From JAENVU01 sp031362155 (GTDB taxonomy: Bacteria > Actinomycetota > Acidimicrobiia > IMCC26256 > JAENVU01): 64,000 nucleotides of DNA. A program made the position numbers and the translations under genes. Positions 17,699 through 26,720 of the stretch are shown in pieces (position 1 is the stretch's first letter; each line of letters begins with the position of its first letter). Under the pieces are notes generated by a model. It saw nothing but the letters and a program-made list of their open reading frames with translations, was not told where the DNA came from and did not search any database. The stretch spans positions 25,872 to 89,871 of the forward strand of contig JANLRZ010000218.1 in the NCBI GenBank assembly GCA_031362155.1, written 5' to 3'.

Positions 17699-18361
17699 GT
17701 GAAACGGGGATACGTGTCGACAACGATCAGGCCGGGGGCCCGCAAGATTGGACGAAACCAGGTGGCGCGCATGGGCGCGTCGGTCGCCCGGCGCGAGGGC
17801 GTGGACGGGGTCACGCTGCGCAAGGTCGCGGATCGGCTCGGGGTCACTCCGATGGCGCTGTACCGGTGCTTCGATTCGAGTGAAGACCTCCGGTTGGCGT
17901 CGGTCAGCTCCGCGCTCGTGCGGATCCCCGATCCGCCGGCCGCCGGCAGTGTGAGGAGCCGGCTGCGGGAGTGGGCGCAGGTGGCCCGGCCCCGGCTACG
18001 GGTCACCCGCGGCCTTGCGGATGCTTGCCTCGTCGATTGGCCCAAGATGATCGAAGGCTGCCGCATCATGGAGGGCCTCCTCCGGGTCGCGGCCGACCAC
18101 ACGACGGATGCCGCGGGTCAGGTGGCGATCGCGAACGCCGTGTTCGTGTATGTGCTCACCCGGGCTATCGCCGAACGGGCCGTGCTGGCCCGCGGCCGCC
18201 GGCGAACGATTCCGGCCATTGAGCGTCACCCCGAGCGGTTCCCGCATCTGGCGGGGAGCGAAGCTCGGTTCGCCACGATCGATGTGGATCACCACTTCGC
18301 GGTGGGACTCGACGCATTGCTCGACGGTCTCCTCACCACCCGGAAGCCCAGGAACCGATGA
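17699..18361 (+). CDS. TetR family transcriptional regulator
   Basis: This regulator of up to 220 residues has an N-terminal helix-turn-helix (LRKVADRLGVTPMALYRCFDS, about residues 40-60) and a TetR C-terminal domain of uncertain class. GTG 17699 opens the frame right after the palindrome but has no ribosome binding site. GTG 17714 and ATG 17769 are alternatives; the first keeps the basic arm usual before the helix-turn-helix. It faces the SDR gene across the nested palindromes and overlaps the downstream acetyltransferase by four bases (ATGA), so it probably controls all three genes. Confidence 0.85.
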   Translation: MKRGYVSTTIRPGARKIGRNQVARMGASVARREGVDGVTLRKVADRLGVTPMALYRCFDSSEDLRLASVSSALVRIPDPPAAGSVRSRLREWAQVARPRLRVTRGLADACLVDWPKMIEGCRIMEGLLRVAADHTTDAAGQVAIANAVFVYVLTRAIAERAVLARGRRRTIPAIERHPERFPHLAGSEARFATIDVDHHFAVGLDALLDGLLTTRKPRNR

Positions 18362-18870
18362 CGATCACAATTCGAGACTGTGAATCGGCGGATCTGCCCG
18401 CGACGGTGGCGATCTTCAACGAACTGATTCCGACGACGACGATCGCCTGGACCGATGTTCTGATCACGGTGGAGGGTCGGCATCAGTGGTGGGAGCGGCA
18501 CCGCGCCCGGAGCTTCCCGGTCCTCGTCGCGATCGATGCCGCGACGACCGAGGTAGTGGGAATGGCGAGCTACTCGGACTTTCGTAACACCGCGGGCTTC
18601 GAGGGATACCGATTCTCGGTCGAACACTCGGTGCACGTGCGGGGCGACCAGCGCGGCAACGGCATCGGTCGCTCGCTGCTCGACGGGCTGATCGATCGGG
18701 CGCGCCAGGCAGGGGTGCACGTCATGGTCGGCGCGGTCGACGCCGACAACGTCGACTCACTTCGGTTCCACGAGCGGATGGGCTTCACCGAAGTGGCTCG
18801 GATGCCCGAGGTGGGATGGAAACACGATCGCTGGCTGGACCTAGTGCTGATCCAACGCATCCTGTCTTGA
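18358..18870 (+). CDS. GNAT family N-acetyltransferase (phosphinothricin acetyltransferase-like)
   Basis: This 170-residue protein has the GNAT acetyl-CoA loop QRGNGIG after a conserved V-H-V strand (HSVHVRGD), the position seen in the PAT/Bar-like subgroup, and the closing NVDSLRFHERMGF motif. Members acetylate small amines or amino acids; the actual substrate is unknown. ATG 18358 overlaps the tetR stop, so it is translationally coupled to the regulator. It converges on the aldehyde dehydrogenase gene with 12 bases between. Confidence 0.88.
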   Translation: MTITIRDCESADLPATVAIFNELIPTTTIAWTDVLITVEGRHQWWERHRARSFPVLVAIDAATTEVVGMASYSDFRNTAGFEGYRFSVEHSVHVRGDQRGNGIGRSLLDGLIDRARQAGVHVMVGAVDADNVDSLRFHERMGFTEVARMPEVGWKHDRWLDLVLIQRILS

Positions 18871-18882
18871 CGGAGTCGTTCC

Positions 18883-20304
18883 TCACATCTGGATGACGAC
18901 CAACCGCTCCTGGGTCATCTCGCGCACCGCGTAGTGGGGACCTTCCTTGGTGTTCCCGCTGTCCTTGACGCCGCCGTAGGGCATCTGGTCGGTGCGGAAC
19001 GTCGGCATCTCGTTCACGGTCACACCGCCGAAGTCGAGCGAGTGGGCGGCGGTCAATGCGGCGCCGAGGTCGGTGGTGAAGATCGCGGCTTGGAGCCCAT
19101 ACCGGCTGTCGTTGGCGGCCGTGAGTGCTTGGTCGAGCGTCTGGTAGCCCTGGAACCCGATGAGCGGTCCGAAGACCTCTTGCGAGCAGACCTGCATCGC
19201 GGGGAGGACACCGGTGAGCACCGTCGGCCGGAGGACGTCGCCCTCGACCGACCCACCGGTCGCGATCTTGGCCCCGCCCGCGGTGGCTTCATCGATCCAT
19301 CCGACGATGCGGTCGCGTTCGCCGGCGTTGATCAACGCCGACACGTTGGTGGCATCGTCCATCGGGTCACCGACCACCAGCTGGTCGACCTGGGCGACGA
19401 CCCGATCGACGAGTTCGTCGCGGATCGAGTCGTGCGCGTACACCCGTTGCACCGAGATGCAGGTCTGGCCCGAGTAGCCGAATCCACCGGCGACGATCTT
19501 GGTCGCGGCGAGTTCGAGGTTCGCATCGGGTTCGACGATGACGGGCGCGTTGTTGCCGAGTTCGAGGCCGACCTTCTTGCGCGGCGCCCGCCCCTTGATA
19601 CCCCAGCCCACCTCGGGAGAGCCGGTGAAGGTGATGTAGGCGATGTCGTCATGGTCGACGATCGCGTTGCCGACGGTACCGCCACCTCCGACCACCACGT
19701 TGAGCCAGCCCGGTGGGAGACCGCACTCGTCGATCAAGACCTCGGCCAGGAGGAGCGCGGTGAGCGGCGTCTGGGATGCGGGCTTGAGCACGACCGGGCA
19801 CCCCGCCGCGATCGCCGGCGCCACCTTGTGGGCGACGAGATTCAGCGGGAAGTTGAACGGGCTGATCGCGCCGACGACACCGACCGGAACGCGCAACGTG
19901 AAGCCGAACTTGCCGACGCCGGCGTCGTTGGCATCCATCGCGATCATCTCGCCGGTGAGGGTGCGGGCCTCGACCGCAGAGAACCGGAAGGTCCCGACCG
20001 AGCGCGCGGCCTCGACTCGTGCGGTGGTGATCGGCTTGGCCGCTTCGCCGGCGATGGAGCGCGCGAAGTCTTCGTGTCGTTGCGCGATCCGATCGGCGGC
20101 GGCATCGAGGATGGCGGCCCGTTGGTGGGCGGGAAGCGGGGCGCGGGCCGCCGCTTGGGCTGCGGCCACGGCCGCGTCGACATGTTCGGCGTTCCCGATC
20201 GCGACGTCGCCGAGCGCGGTGCCGTCGAATGGAGAGCGAATGGTCGCGGTGTCGCCGGTGGTGACGCGGTCGGCGCCGATGCGAAGCGGGTGGAGTTCAG
20301 TCAT
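18883..20304 (-). CDS. NAD(P)-dependent aldehyde dehydrogenase
   Basis: This 473-residue ALDH-superfamily enzyme oxidises an aldehyde to the acid. It has the catalytic Cys282 in SGQTCISVQR, the general-base Glu in LELGNNAP, the substrate-channel Asn in SPFNFPLN and the ITFTGSPEVG cofactor motif. The pattern is closest to the GapN/lactaldehyde/succinate-semialdehyde branch (EVFGPLIGF near the C-terminus). It is probably a cytosolic metabolic enzyme; the aldehyde cannot be assigned. Confidence 0.93.
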   Translation of the reverse strand: MTELHPLRIGADRVTTGDTATIRSPFDGTALGDVAIGNAEHVDAAVAAAQAAARAPLPAHQRAAILDAAADRIAQRHEDFARSIAGEAAKPITTARVEAARSVGTFRFSAVEARTLTGEMIAMDANDAGVGKFGFTLRVPVGVVGAISPFNFPLNLVAHKVAPAIAAGCPVVLKPASQTPLTALLLAEVLIDECGLPPGWLNVVVGGGGTVGNAIVDHDDIAYITFTGSPEVGWGIKGRAPRKKVGLELGNNAPVIVEPDANLELAATKIVAGGFGYSGQTCISVQRVYAHDSIRDELVDRVVAQVDQLVVGDPMDDATNVSALINAGERDRIVGWIDEATAGGAKIATGGSVEGDVLRPTVLTGVLPAMQVCSQEVFGPLIGFQGYQTLDQALTAANDSRYGLQAAIFTTDLGAALTAAHSLDFGGVTVNEMPTFRTDQMPYGGVKDSGNTKEGPHYAVREMTQERLVVIQM

Positions 20305-20333
20305 CTCGGCAGGATAGATCCTGCCTGCCCGAA

Positions 20334-21344
20334 CTATTCCTCGAACAACACCGAGTCCACGAGGGATTCGCTCACGAATCCTCCCTGCGGATCGAAGCGG
20401 TAGTTCGCCAGATCCTTGCGGAACTCGAGGTTCATATCGGGTGCGCCTTCGCGGTTCTTCTCGACGCTCATGATGACCCAGCGCTTGAACTGCTCCGCGC
20501 GGACCGGGTCATAGGCCAGATGCGACTTCGAGATCGCCACTGCCTTTTCGTTCATCAGAATTGCGATGTCGGATTCGTGGGCCAATGCGGTCGAGCCCCG
20601 CAGGTGGTGGAGCCGGAGCCGGCGACTGGTGAGACCATCGCGATCCGATGCGGCCAACGCAATGACCGGCACCTCGACCACCATCGCGAGCTCCTTGAGG
20701 CGTTCGGTCAGGTGGGTCGTCCGTTCCTCGGTGCTGGCGGTGTTGCCGGTCATCGGGACCTTCTGGAGGTAATCGACGAAGAGCGCGGTCGGCCCGGATC
20801 GGTGCTCCGACACGATGTGCGCGAGCTCCACCACGCCGGTGCGCATGCCCGAGCCCTGGACGAGGTGAAGCCGCGGCCCGTACGCCTCGAGGCGGTGGAA
20901 CGCTTCCTCGCCGAGCGGATCAGTGGTGAGCGCGGACGCCGGCAAGGCGCCGAGGGCGACTTCCTGGGCGATGGTCCGGAGTCGTGTGAGTTCGACGATC
21001 TCGTCCGGTCGAGCGAGGCTGCCGAGCTCCATCGCCAAGAGTCGTCCAAGGAGCGAGTGCGGGGAATGCTCGTAACACACGAAGATTGCGGTGTGTCCCT
21101 GCATGGCCATCCACCGCGCCCACTGCAGCGCGGCAACGGTCTTGCCGATCCCGGGCCGGCCGCCCAGCAGGACGAGGTCCTGAGCCCGGAACCCGCCGTT
21201 CAAGACGTCGTCGAGTGGTTGGAAACCCGTTGGAAACTGGACCGAACGTGCCTGTGGCGCGGCGGGGCCGAGCCCGGCGAGCAGGTCGGCCGCGGTGGCC
21301 TTCGCCACGTGGTTGGTCTGGTCTGTCTGTAGGTCGACCATCAT
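20334..21344 (-). CDS. DnaB-like RecA-fold ATPase attached to the Tad operon
   Basis: This 336-residue protein matches the C-terminal ATPase domain of the replicative helicase DnaB: FPTGFQPLDDVLNGGF entry motif, Walker A GGRPGIGKT with K68, Walker B FVDYLQ and a SDRDGLTSRRLRLHHLRGS segment corresponding to the DnaB motif 4 region. The DnaB N-terminal collar domain is absent; only about 35 unrelated residues precede the ATPase. Its start overlaps the tadC stop by four bases, placing it as the last gene of the pilus operon. A role as true replicative helicase is unlikely; a RadA/KaiC-like or secretion-coupled ATPase role is possible. Confidence 0.8.
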   Translation of the reverse strand: MMVDLQTDQTNHVAKATAADLLAGLGPAAPQARSVQFPTGFQPLDDVLNGGFRAQDLVLLGGRPGIGKTVAALQWARWMAMQGHTAIFVCYEHSPHSLLGRLLAMELGSLARPDEIVELTRLRTIAQEVALGALPASALTTDPLGEEAFHRLEAYGPRLHLVQGSGMRTGVVELAHIVSEHRSGPTALFVDYLQKVPMTGNTASTEERTTHLTERLKELAMVVEVPVIALAASDRDGLTSRRLRLHHLRGSTALAHESDIAILMNEKAVAISKSHLAYDPVRAEQFKRWVIMSVEKNREGAPDMNLEFRKDLANYRFDPQGGFVSESLVDSVLFEE

Positions 21345-22261
21345 CCGCCTCCGAGGTTGGTGTTCGCGATTCGGACAGCCGCAGGGCCGGCGACGACAAC
21401 GAAGAGTGCGGGAAGGATGCAGAGCACGACGGGGAAGACGATCTTCACCGGCATCTTCATCGCCCGCTCTTCTGCCCGGATGCGACGCTTCTCGCGCATT
21501 TCGTCGGCCTGGACTCGCAGTACCTGCGCGATCGGGATCCCGTATCGCTCGGCCTGGATGAACGCGTGGACAAAGGAGCGCAGGTCCTTGACATCAGTGC
21601 GCTCGAGGAGCGACTCGAGCGCCCGGTCACGAGTGACACCGATCTGGATGTCCTGGAGCGTGCGACCGATCTCCTGGGGCAGTGGTCCGTCGTTCTCGGC
21701 GATCTTGGACATCGCGGCCTCGAAGCCCAATCCGGCCTCGACGCAGATCGTGATCTGGTCGAGCACATCCGGCAACTCTCGCTCGATCGTTGCCTGCCGA
21801 TCCTTGGCCCGCAGGTCCATCAGATAGTCGACGGCGAAGTAGCCGATGAAGAAGAGCACCGCCCCGAGCAGGGCGCTGAGCAGCGATGGGTTGGCGACGA
21901 ACGCCAACGCCCCGGCGGCGCCCATGACGAAGGCCAGCATGACTTTGACCGTCAGCAGTCGCTCCGTCGGCCAGGAGTCGGAGAGTCCGGCGAGAAAGGC
22001 CCGGCGTTCGAGGTGTTCCATCACGCCCTGGGGCGTGACTCGCCGCGCCCGGGCCACCAGGCGATTCATGATCGGCGTCCACACTCGATCCGTGGCCGAT
22101 TGGGCGAGGGTCGCCTGACGCAGGTTGGTCATCGGCGTGCCGGCATGCGCCAGGTTGGAGCGTGCAGCGCGGCCTTCGACCTGCATCCCACTGAATGCCC
22201 ACCACGCCACGGGTGCAGCGGCCGCGATGGCGAATGCAGCGAACCAGATTCCGATTGGCAT
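21341..22261 (-). CDS. tadC: Tad pilus inner-membrane protein TadC (type II secretion F family)
   Basis: This 306-residue membrane protein has a T2SSF domain in its C-terminal half, including the conserved ELPDVLDQITICVEAGLGFEAAM segment split around residues 165-190, flanked by helices near residues 5-25, 115-155 and 275-295. With TadB it forms the membrane platform on which the TadA ATPase acts. ATG 22261 has AGGAG eight bases before it. It lies 10 bases after tadB and overlaps the DnaB-like gene. Confidence 0.92.
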   Translation of the reverse strand: MPIGIWFAAFAIAAAAPVAWWAFSGMQVEGRAARSNLAHAGTPMTNLRQATLAQSATDRVWTPIMNRLVARARRVTPQGVMEHLERRAFLAGLSDSWPTERLLTVKVMLAFVMGAAGALAFVANPSLLSALLGAVLFFIGYFAVDYLMDLRAKDRQATIERELPDVLDQITICVEAGLGFEAAMSKIAENDGPLPQEIGRTLQDIQIGVTRDRALESLLERTDVKDLRSFVHAFIQAERYGIPIAQVLRVQADEMREKRRIRAEERAMKMPVKIVFPVVLCILPALFVVVAGPAAVRIANTNLGGG

Positions 22262-22271
22262 TTGAACTCTC

Positions 22272-23252
22272 CTAGAAGACGAGACGCGTGATGCGCTTGA
22301 GCCACAGCGCACCAACGGTCATGAATCCGGCGGCCGCGATCAGCATCACGACCCCGATCGAATGGGTGGTGAGCTCGCTGATGTAGGTCGGGTTGAGGAT
22401 GGTGATCACCAGCAACATCGCGACCGGCAGGATCAGCAGGATGAGGGCCGAGAATCGGCCTTCGGCGCTGAGGGCCTTGATCTGACGACGGATCCGGTTG
22501 CGGTCCCGGATGGTTGCGTAGACGTTGTCCAGAACCTGGGCAAGGTCGCCACCGACCTGGCGGTGGATGTCGATGGCCTGCACGACCCAGTCGAAGTCCT
22601 CACTCATGACGCGGTCCGCCATGGCCTCCAGAGCCTCGTGGACATCACGGCCGACTCGGGTCTCGACGACCAGACGGTGGAACTCTTCGGATGTCGGCGC
22701 CTCGGATTCGCGGGCAACGGCATCGAAGGCCTGCATGATCCCGAACCCGGCTCGCAAGCTTCCACCCATGAGGGGGAGCGTCTGCTCGAGTTGGTCGGCG
22801 AACTTCTCCGATCGGCGATGGGCCAGCGTGGCGAGCCCACTCCGGCACACGACCGGAACCAGTGCACCCAACGCCAATCCGAGGAGGAGATTGACCAGCG
22901 CCGCGGTGACGGCGAAGACCGCGAAGGTCACGGTGGTCGCGAGGACGACGAACTCGCTCGGCCGCATCGCGATGCCGGCGCGCTCGAGCGCTCGGTTCAG
23001 GTTGCTCCCGCGCTCGTTCCGCTCGAGCGACCGCTCCGCGGCTCGGGTGGCGTGTTCCCCCAACGTGGTGATGACCGAACCGTTGCGAACGCCCTTGATC
23101 GACGCGCCGGCGATCTGGCTCCGTGCCGCTCGGGGCGCGAACGCCAGCACGAGTCCGACGAGCAGGCCGAGGAACAAGACCGCAACTCCGATCCACAGTG
23201 CGGCCGAACTCTGGTACCAGGCGGGATCGCTCCCGGTGAAGGCGAGCGTCAT
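22272..23252 (-). CDS. tadB: Tad pilus inner-membrane protein TadB (type II secretion F family)
   Basis: This 326-residue membrane protein has an N-terminal helix (about 18-40), a pair of central helices (about 100-135), a T2SSF domain (ADQLEQTLPLMGGSLRAG, about 152-169) and C-terminal helices. It is the usual partner of TadC in the Flp pilus platform. Its start overlaps the tadA stop by four bases, suggesting coupled translation. Confidence 0.92.
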   Translation of the reverse strand: MTLAFTGSDPAWYQSSAALWIGVAVLFLGLLVGLVLAFAPRAARSQIAGASIKGVRNGSVITTLGEHATRAAERSLERNERGSNLNRALERAGIAMRPSEFVVLATTVTFAVFAVTAALVNLLLGLALGALVPVVCRSGLATLAHRRSEKFADQLEQTLPLMGGSLRAGFGIMQAFDAVARESEAPTSEEFHRLVVETRVGRDVHEALEAMADRVMSEDFDWVVQAIDIHRQVGGDLAQVLDNVYATIRDRNRIRRQIKALSAEGRFSALILLILPVAMLLVITILNPTYISELTTHSIGVVMLIAAAGFMTVGALWLKRITRLVF

Positions 23253-24667
23253 GACCGAACCTTTCGGTTCGCGGCGACGAGGGTGATCTCCGCAGCGCCG
23301 AACAGATGCGCGGGGAGTTCGATGCCGTTGTCACGGAGTCGGTCCGAGAACTGCGGCCGGAGCCCCGTGCTGATCGGTTGTCCCCGGAAGAAGCCGTGCT
23401 CGTCGATGCCCGCGGCGTAGTCGAACTTGTACAGGTCGGCGAGCGTGATCACGTCACCTTCCATGCCGCAGACCTCGCTGACCTGGGTCACGCGACGGGT
23501 GCCGTCTCGCAGGCGGGTGAGGTGGATGATGACGTCGACCGCCGAGGCCACCTGCTCGCGGATTGCTCGAACCGGTAGGTCCATGCCCGCCATGAGCACC
23601 ATGGTCTCGATCCGGGCGAGCGCATCGCGCGGCGAGTTGCAGTGGAGGGTGGTCAACGAACCATCGTGGCCGGTGTTCATCGCCTGCAACATGTCGAGGG
23701 CTTCCGCGCCGCGGACCTCCCCGACAATGATGCGGTCCGGCCGCATGCGGAGCGAGTTGCGAACGAGATCCCGGATGGTGACCTGGCCCTTTCCTTCAAT
23801 GTTCGGCGGGCGTCCTTCGAGCCGAACCACGTGTCGTTGCTTGAGCTTGAGTTCGACCGCGTCTTCGATGGTGACGACGCGTTCCTCCTCGGGAATGAAG
23901 CTCGACACGACGTTGAGCAACGTGGTCTTCCCGGTGCCGGTCCCGCCGCTGATGAGGATGTTGAGCCGACCGCTCACACACGCCTCGATCAGCGCGACCA
24001 TTTCGGGAGTCAGCGTGCGGCGGTCGACGAGGTCGTCGGGGCTGAACGCGTGGTGCGAGAACTTTCGAATGGTCAGCACCGGACCGTCCACCGCCAAGGG
24101 CGGGATCACTGCGTTGACGCGGGATCCGTCCGGCAGCCGCGCATCGACCATCGGGGACGATTCGTCGATGCGGCGCCCGACCTTCGACACGATGCGCTCG
24201 ATGACCTGACGGAGGTGGTCCTCGGACAGATATCGCGAGTCGGTCAACGTGAGTTGGCCGGCGCGCTCGACGTAGATGCCGTCGGTCGCGTTGACCATGA
24301 CCTCGGTGACGGTCGGATCGGCCAGGTAGCGTTCGATCGCGCCCAGACCGAGGACGTCGTCGGTGACCTCGGCCACGACCCGTGAGCGTTCGGCCGCCGA
24401 GAGGGGAAGCTGCTCCGATTCGATGACCCGTCCGATTTCCTGGACGACCAGCGCATCGAGCTGTTGCTCGGACAGTGACGAGTCGTACAGCCGCTGGCCC
24501 ATCCGGGCGAAGAGCGCATCCTGGGCTCGGCGCTTCAGCGCGGCGAACGGGTCATGCACGGTGGGCGCGCTGTCGGATTCCGGCGCGACGTTCCGAGAGT
24601 GAGGAAGCGTCGAGAGCGGAGTCGGAGACTCGGCCCGAGCCGCCTTCAGTCGATCCGAGAGGGTCAT
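23249..24667 (-). CDS. tadA: Tad pilus assembly ATPase TadA/CpaF
   Basis: This 472-residue secretion ATPase powers Flp pilus assembly. It has the CpaF N-terminal helical domain, the Walker A ISGGTGTGKTTLLN, the Asp box (TIEDAVELKL), Walker B (IIVGEVRGAEALDML) and the His box (GHDGSLTTLHCNSPRDAL). The N-terminal 50 residues are Ser/Pro-rich and variable. ATG 24667 overlaps the cpaE stop by four bases. Confidence 0.95.
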   Translation of the reverse strand: MTLSDRLKAARAESPTPLSTLPHSRNVAPESDSAPTVHDPFAALKRRAQDALFARMGQRLYDSSLSEQQLDALVVQEIGRVIESEQLPLSAAERSRVVAEVTDDVLGLGAIERYLADPTVTEVMVNATDGIYVERAGQLTLTDSRYLSEDHLRQVIERIVSKVGRRIDESSPMVDARLPDGSRVNAVIPPLAVDGPVLTIRKFSHHAFSPDDLVDRRTLTPEMVALIEACVSGRLNILISGGTGTGKTTLLNVVSSFIPEEERVVTIEDAVELKLKQRHVVRLEGRPPNIEGKGQVTIRDLVRNSLRMRPDRIIVGEVRGAEALDMLQAMNTGHDGSLTTLHCNSPRDALARIETMVLMAGMDLPVRAIREQVASAVDVIIHLTRLRDGTRRVTQVSEVCGMEGDVITLADLYKFDYAAGIDEHGFFRGQPISTGLRPQFSDRLRDNGIELPAHLFGAAEITLVAANRKVRS

Positions 24668-25881
24668 CGGTTGTCCTTCCGTCGGCGGAATGTGCCGGTC
24701 GTCGGGCTGGGTGGGGTTGGTGCGGCGTCGCCCATCAGGCGCTCCACCAGTTGGGTGAGCGAACGACTCACTGGCGACTTCTGGGCGCCCTCGAGCAGTG
24801 GGATGCCTTGGTTCATGGACAACGGCACCGACCGGGAGCTCGGGATCGAGACGCTGATTTCGAGGCCGACAGTTCCCTCGATGTCTTCGGCGGAGAGTCC
24901 GACCCGTGCGTCGGCCCGGTTGAGCGCCAAGTGCCGCCGTTGGGTCGTCAAGCCGAGCAGATCGAATGCCTCGATCTCTTTCCGAACCGCTCGGGCACTC
25001 GCGACGTCGGTTCCCGCGACGAGGACGAGGTCGGTGGCGGATTCCATCGCCGCGAGCGTGTTCTCGTCCAAACCCGCGCCGGTGTCGATGACCACGAACC
25101 GGAACTCGCCGGCCAGCAGCGTCAGGATTCGGTGGATGTCCTCCGTGGTGACCAGGTCGGCGCCGGCAGGAGTGTGCGGTGCGCACAACACATAGGCGCC
25201 GCTCGGGTGGGAAGTCAGAAACGCCTTCAGAGTCGTGGCGTCGAGCGCGGCGCCCTGGGCCACGGCATCGGTGATGGTGAACTCGGGTGCCAGGCGCATG
25301 GCATTGCCGACGTCGCCGAACTGCACGTCGAGGTCCACGATGACGGTCTCGCCGTTCGCAGCGTTCGCGAGCCCGACGGCGAGGTTCGACGCAATCGCAG
25401 TCTTGCCCGCGCCGCCTTTGGGCGAGACGACAGCAATCGTGCGTTGGTCGTTGGTTTCGACGGTCGTCTCGGCGTGCGTTTGGAGGCGTTCGGCCGTCTC
25501 GATCGCGGTGTCGAACGCGGACCGCACGTCGCCGAGGTCTGATGTTGGATCGACGATGTCGCGTACACCCGCTCGGAGCGCTCGTCGGTAGAGCTCCGGT
25601 GTCGGCGTGGCAACGAGCAGGACACAGAGGTCGGGGCGGGCCCGATCCAGGTCCGTTGCCACCTCGAGCGCGAGGTCGGTGTCGATCCCCGGGCCGAGGG
25701 CGACCACCTGGGCGCGGTGGTCCTCGACGGCTTTCAGTGTCGCGGTTGCACCCTCCGAGCCGGAGATGGGCTCGGCCCAGGTTGTGAGCTCACCGTTGAG
25801 AGTGCCCTCGAAGGAGTCCCGGACTCGGGCCTCCCACGCCGGCTCGCTGGTGGCGAGAAGCATGCGGGTGGAGGAGCTCAT
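24664..25881 (-). CDS. cpaE: Pilus assembly localisation ATPase TadZ/CpaE
   Basis: This 405-residue protein combines an atypical receiver-like N-terminal domain (about 1-140) with a MinD/ParA-type ATPase that has a deviant Walker A (SPKGGAGKTAIASNLA, near residue 155). Family members place the Tad machine at a cell pole or other site. The receiver-like domain lacks a clear phosphoacceptor, as is usual for TadZ. It overlaps cpaB and tadA by four bases at either end. The C-terminal tail is Pro/Arg-rich. Confidence 0.9.
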   Translation of the reverse strand: MSSSTRMLLATSEPAWEARVRDSFEGTLNGELTTWAEPISGSEGATATLKAVEDHRAQVVALGPGIDTDLALEVATDLDRARPDLCVLLVATPTPELYRRALRAGVRDIVDPTSDLGDVRSAFDTAIETAERLQTHAETTVETNDQRTIAVVSPKGGAGKTAIASNLAVGLANAANGETVIVDLDVQFGDVGNAMRLAPEFTITDAVAQGAALDATTLKAFLTSHPSGAYVLCAPHTPAGADLVTTEDIHRILTLLAGEFRFVVIDTGAGLDENTLAAMESATDLVLVAGTDVASARAVRKEIEAFDLLGLTTQRRHLALNRADARVGLSAEDIEGTVGLEISVSIPSSRSVPLSMNQGIPLLEGAQKSPVSRSLTQLVERLMGDAAPTPPSPTTGTFRRRKDNR

Positions 25882-26690
25882 TTGGTGACCGTGCTCCGCT
25901 GCTGAGCGATGGAGGGGGTCTCGGCGACGTCGCTCGGTTCGATGGACAACCAGAGGCGACCGAACTCCAGGGCGTACACCATCCGCTCGGTGGCGGTCGG
26001 GTCCAACGCCAAGGTGACCAGCATCTGACTCGAAGGTGCATTTCCGGGCTTGTTCGTGTCGGCGGTCTTCTCACCGCTGGTGTCGTCGGAGGTGGTCACG
26101 GTGCCCGTCAGCTGGACGTTGGTGACCAGCACCTTGTGGAGGATCAAGCGGGTCGAGCTCAACGACGACTTGCCGTCCGCTACGGTCACGCCGTCGATGT
26201 TGAGATCGCGACCGGTGTTGTTCTGGTAAGGATCGAACGACGCCAACACCGCGACCCGGGCGCCCGGAGTGACCACCCCGCCGAGAACCCGTTGCGGGTC
26301 GAGGGCGATGGTCGTGCGCAGGAGGCCGGGCGGCACCTGGACATTGGCCCCGGTGGCGGAGAAGTTGCTCTTGGCGACGAAGCGCGTGCTCAGCACTTGC
26401 TCGCCCGCAACCAACGTCGTTCCCGCCACCTTGTTGCCGAGGGCCTTCACGCTCGTCGCCGCGCCATCAGCCATGACCTTGCGGCTGATCGACTCGAGGC
26501 CCACCCGATCGCCGAGCTCTTTGGCGGGGGTGCCGGCCGGAACCGATTCCTTGACGACGAGCACCTTGACCAGTGCCTCGCCGGCCTGGGCCCGGTGTTC
26601 GGCCGCGTTCACATAGGTGACGATGCCGATCGTTCCGGCCAGCGCGAGAACCACCGCAACGATGAGTCCCATGATCCTTCGAGTTTCCAC
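25878..26690 (-). CDS. cpaB: Flp pilus assembly protein CpaB/RcpC
   Basis: This 270-residue protein has one N-terminal membrane anchor (about 6-28), then an SAF domain that begins VLVVKESVPAGTPA and a CpaB-type domain with the PGARVAVLASFDP motif. In diderm bacteria it works with the secretin CpaC; no secretin is encoded here, which fits a single-membrane cell in which CpaB may contact the wall. A Thr/Ser/Asp-rich insert (about 190-220) is family-variable. It lies 30 bases after the tadG-like gene. Confidence 0.88.
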   Translation of the reverse strand: METRRIMGLIVAVVLALAGTIGIVTYVNAAEHRAQAGEALVKVLVVKESVPAGTPAKELGDRVGLESISRKVMADGAATSVKALGNKVAGTTLVAGEQVLSTRFVAKSNFSATGANVQVPPGLLRTTIALDPQRVLGGVVTPGARVAVLASFDPYQNNTGRDLNIDGVTVADGKSSLSSTRLILHKVLVTNVQLTGTVTTSDDTSGEKTADTNKPGNAPSSQMLVTLALDPTATERMVYALEFGRLWLSIEPSDVAETPSIAQQRSTVTK

Positions 26691-26720
26691 GGTGCAACCT
26701 TTCTAGAACGGTCGTCTGCC

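Noticed and set aside
18358..18870. Acquired phosphinothricin resistance gene
   Set aside because: Base composition and coupling to the local tetR look native, and GNAT similarity alone does not show the substrate.
20334..21344. Replicative helicase dnaB
   Set aside because: The N-terminal collar domain is missing, and the gene is part of the pilus operon.
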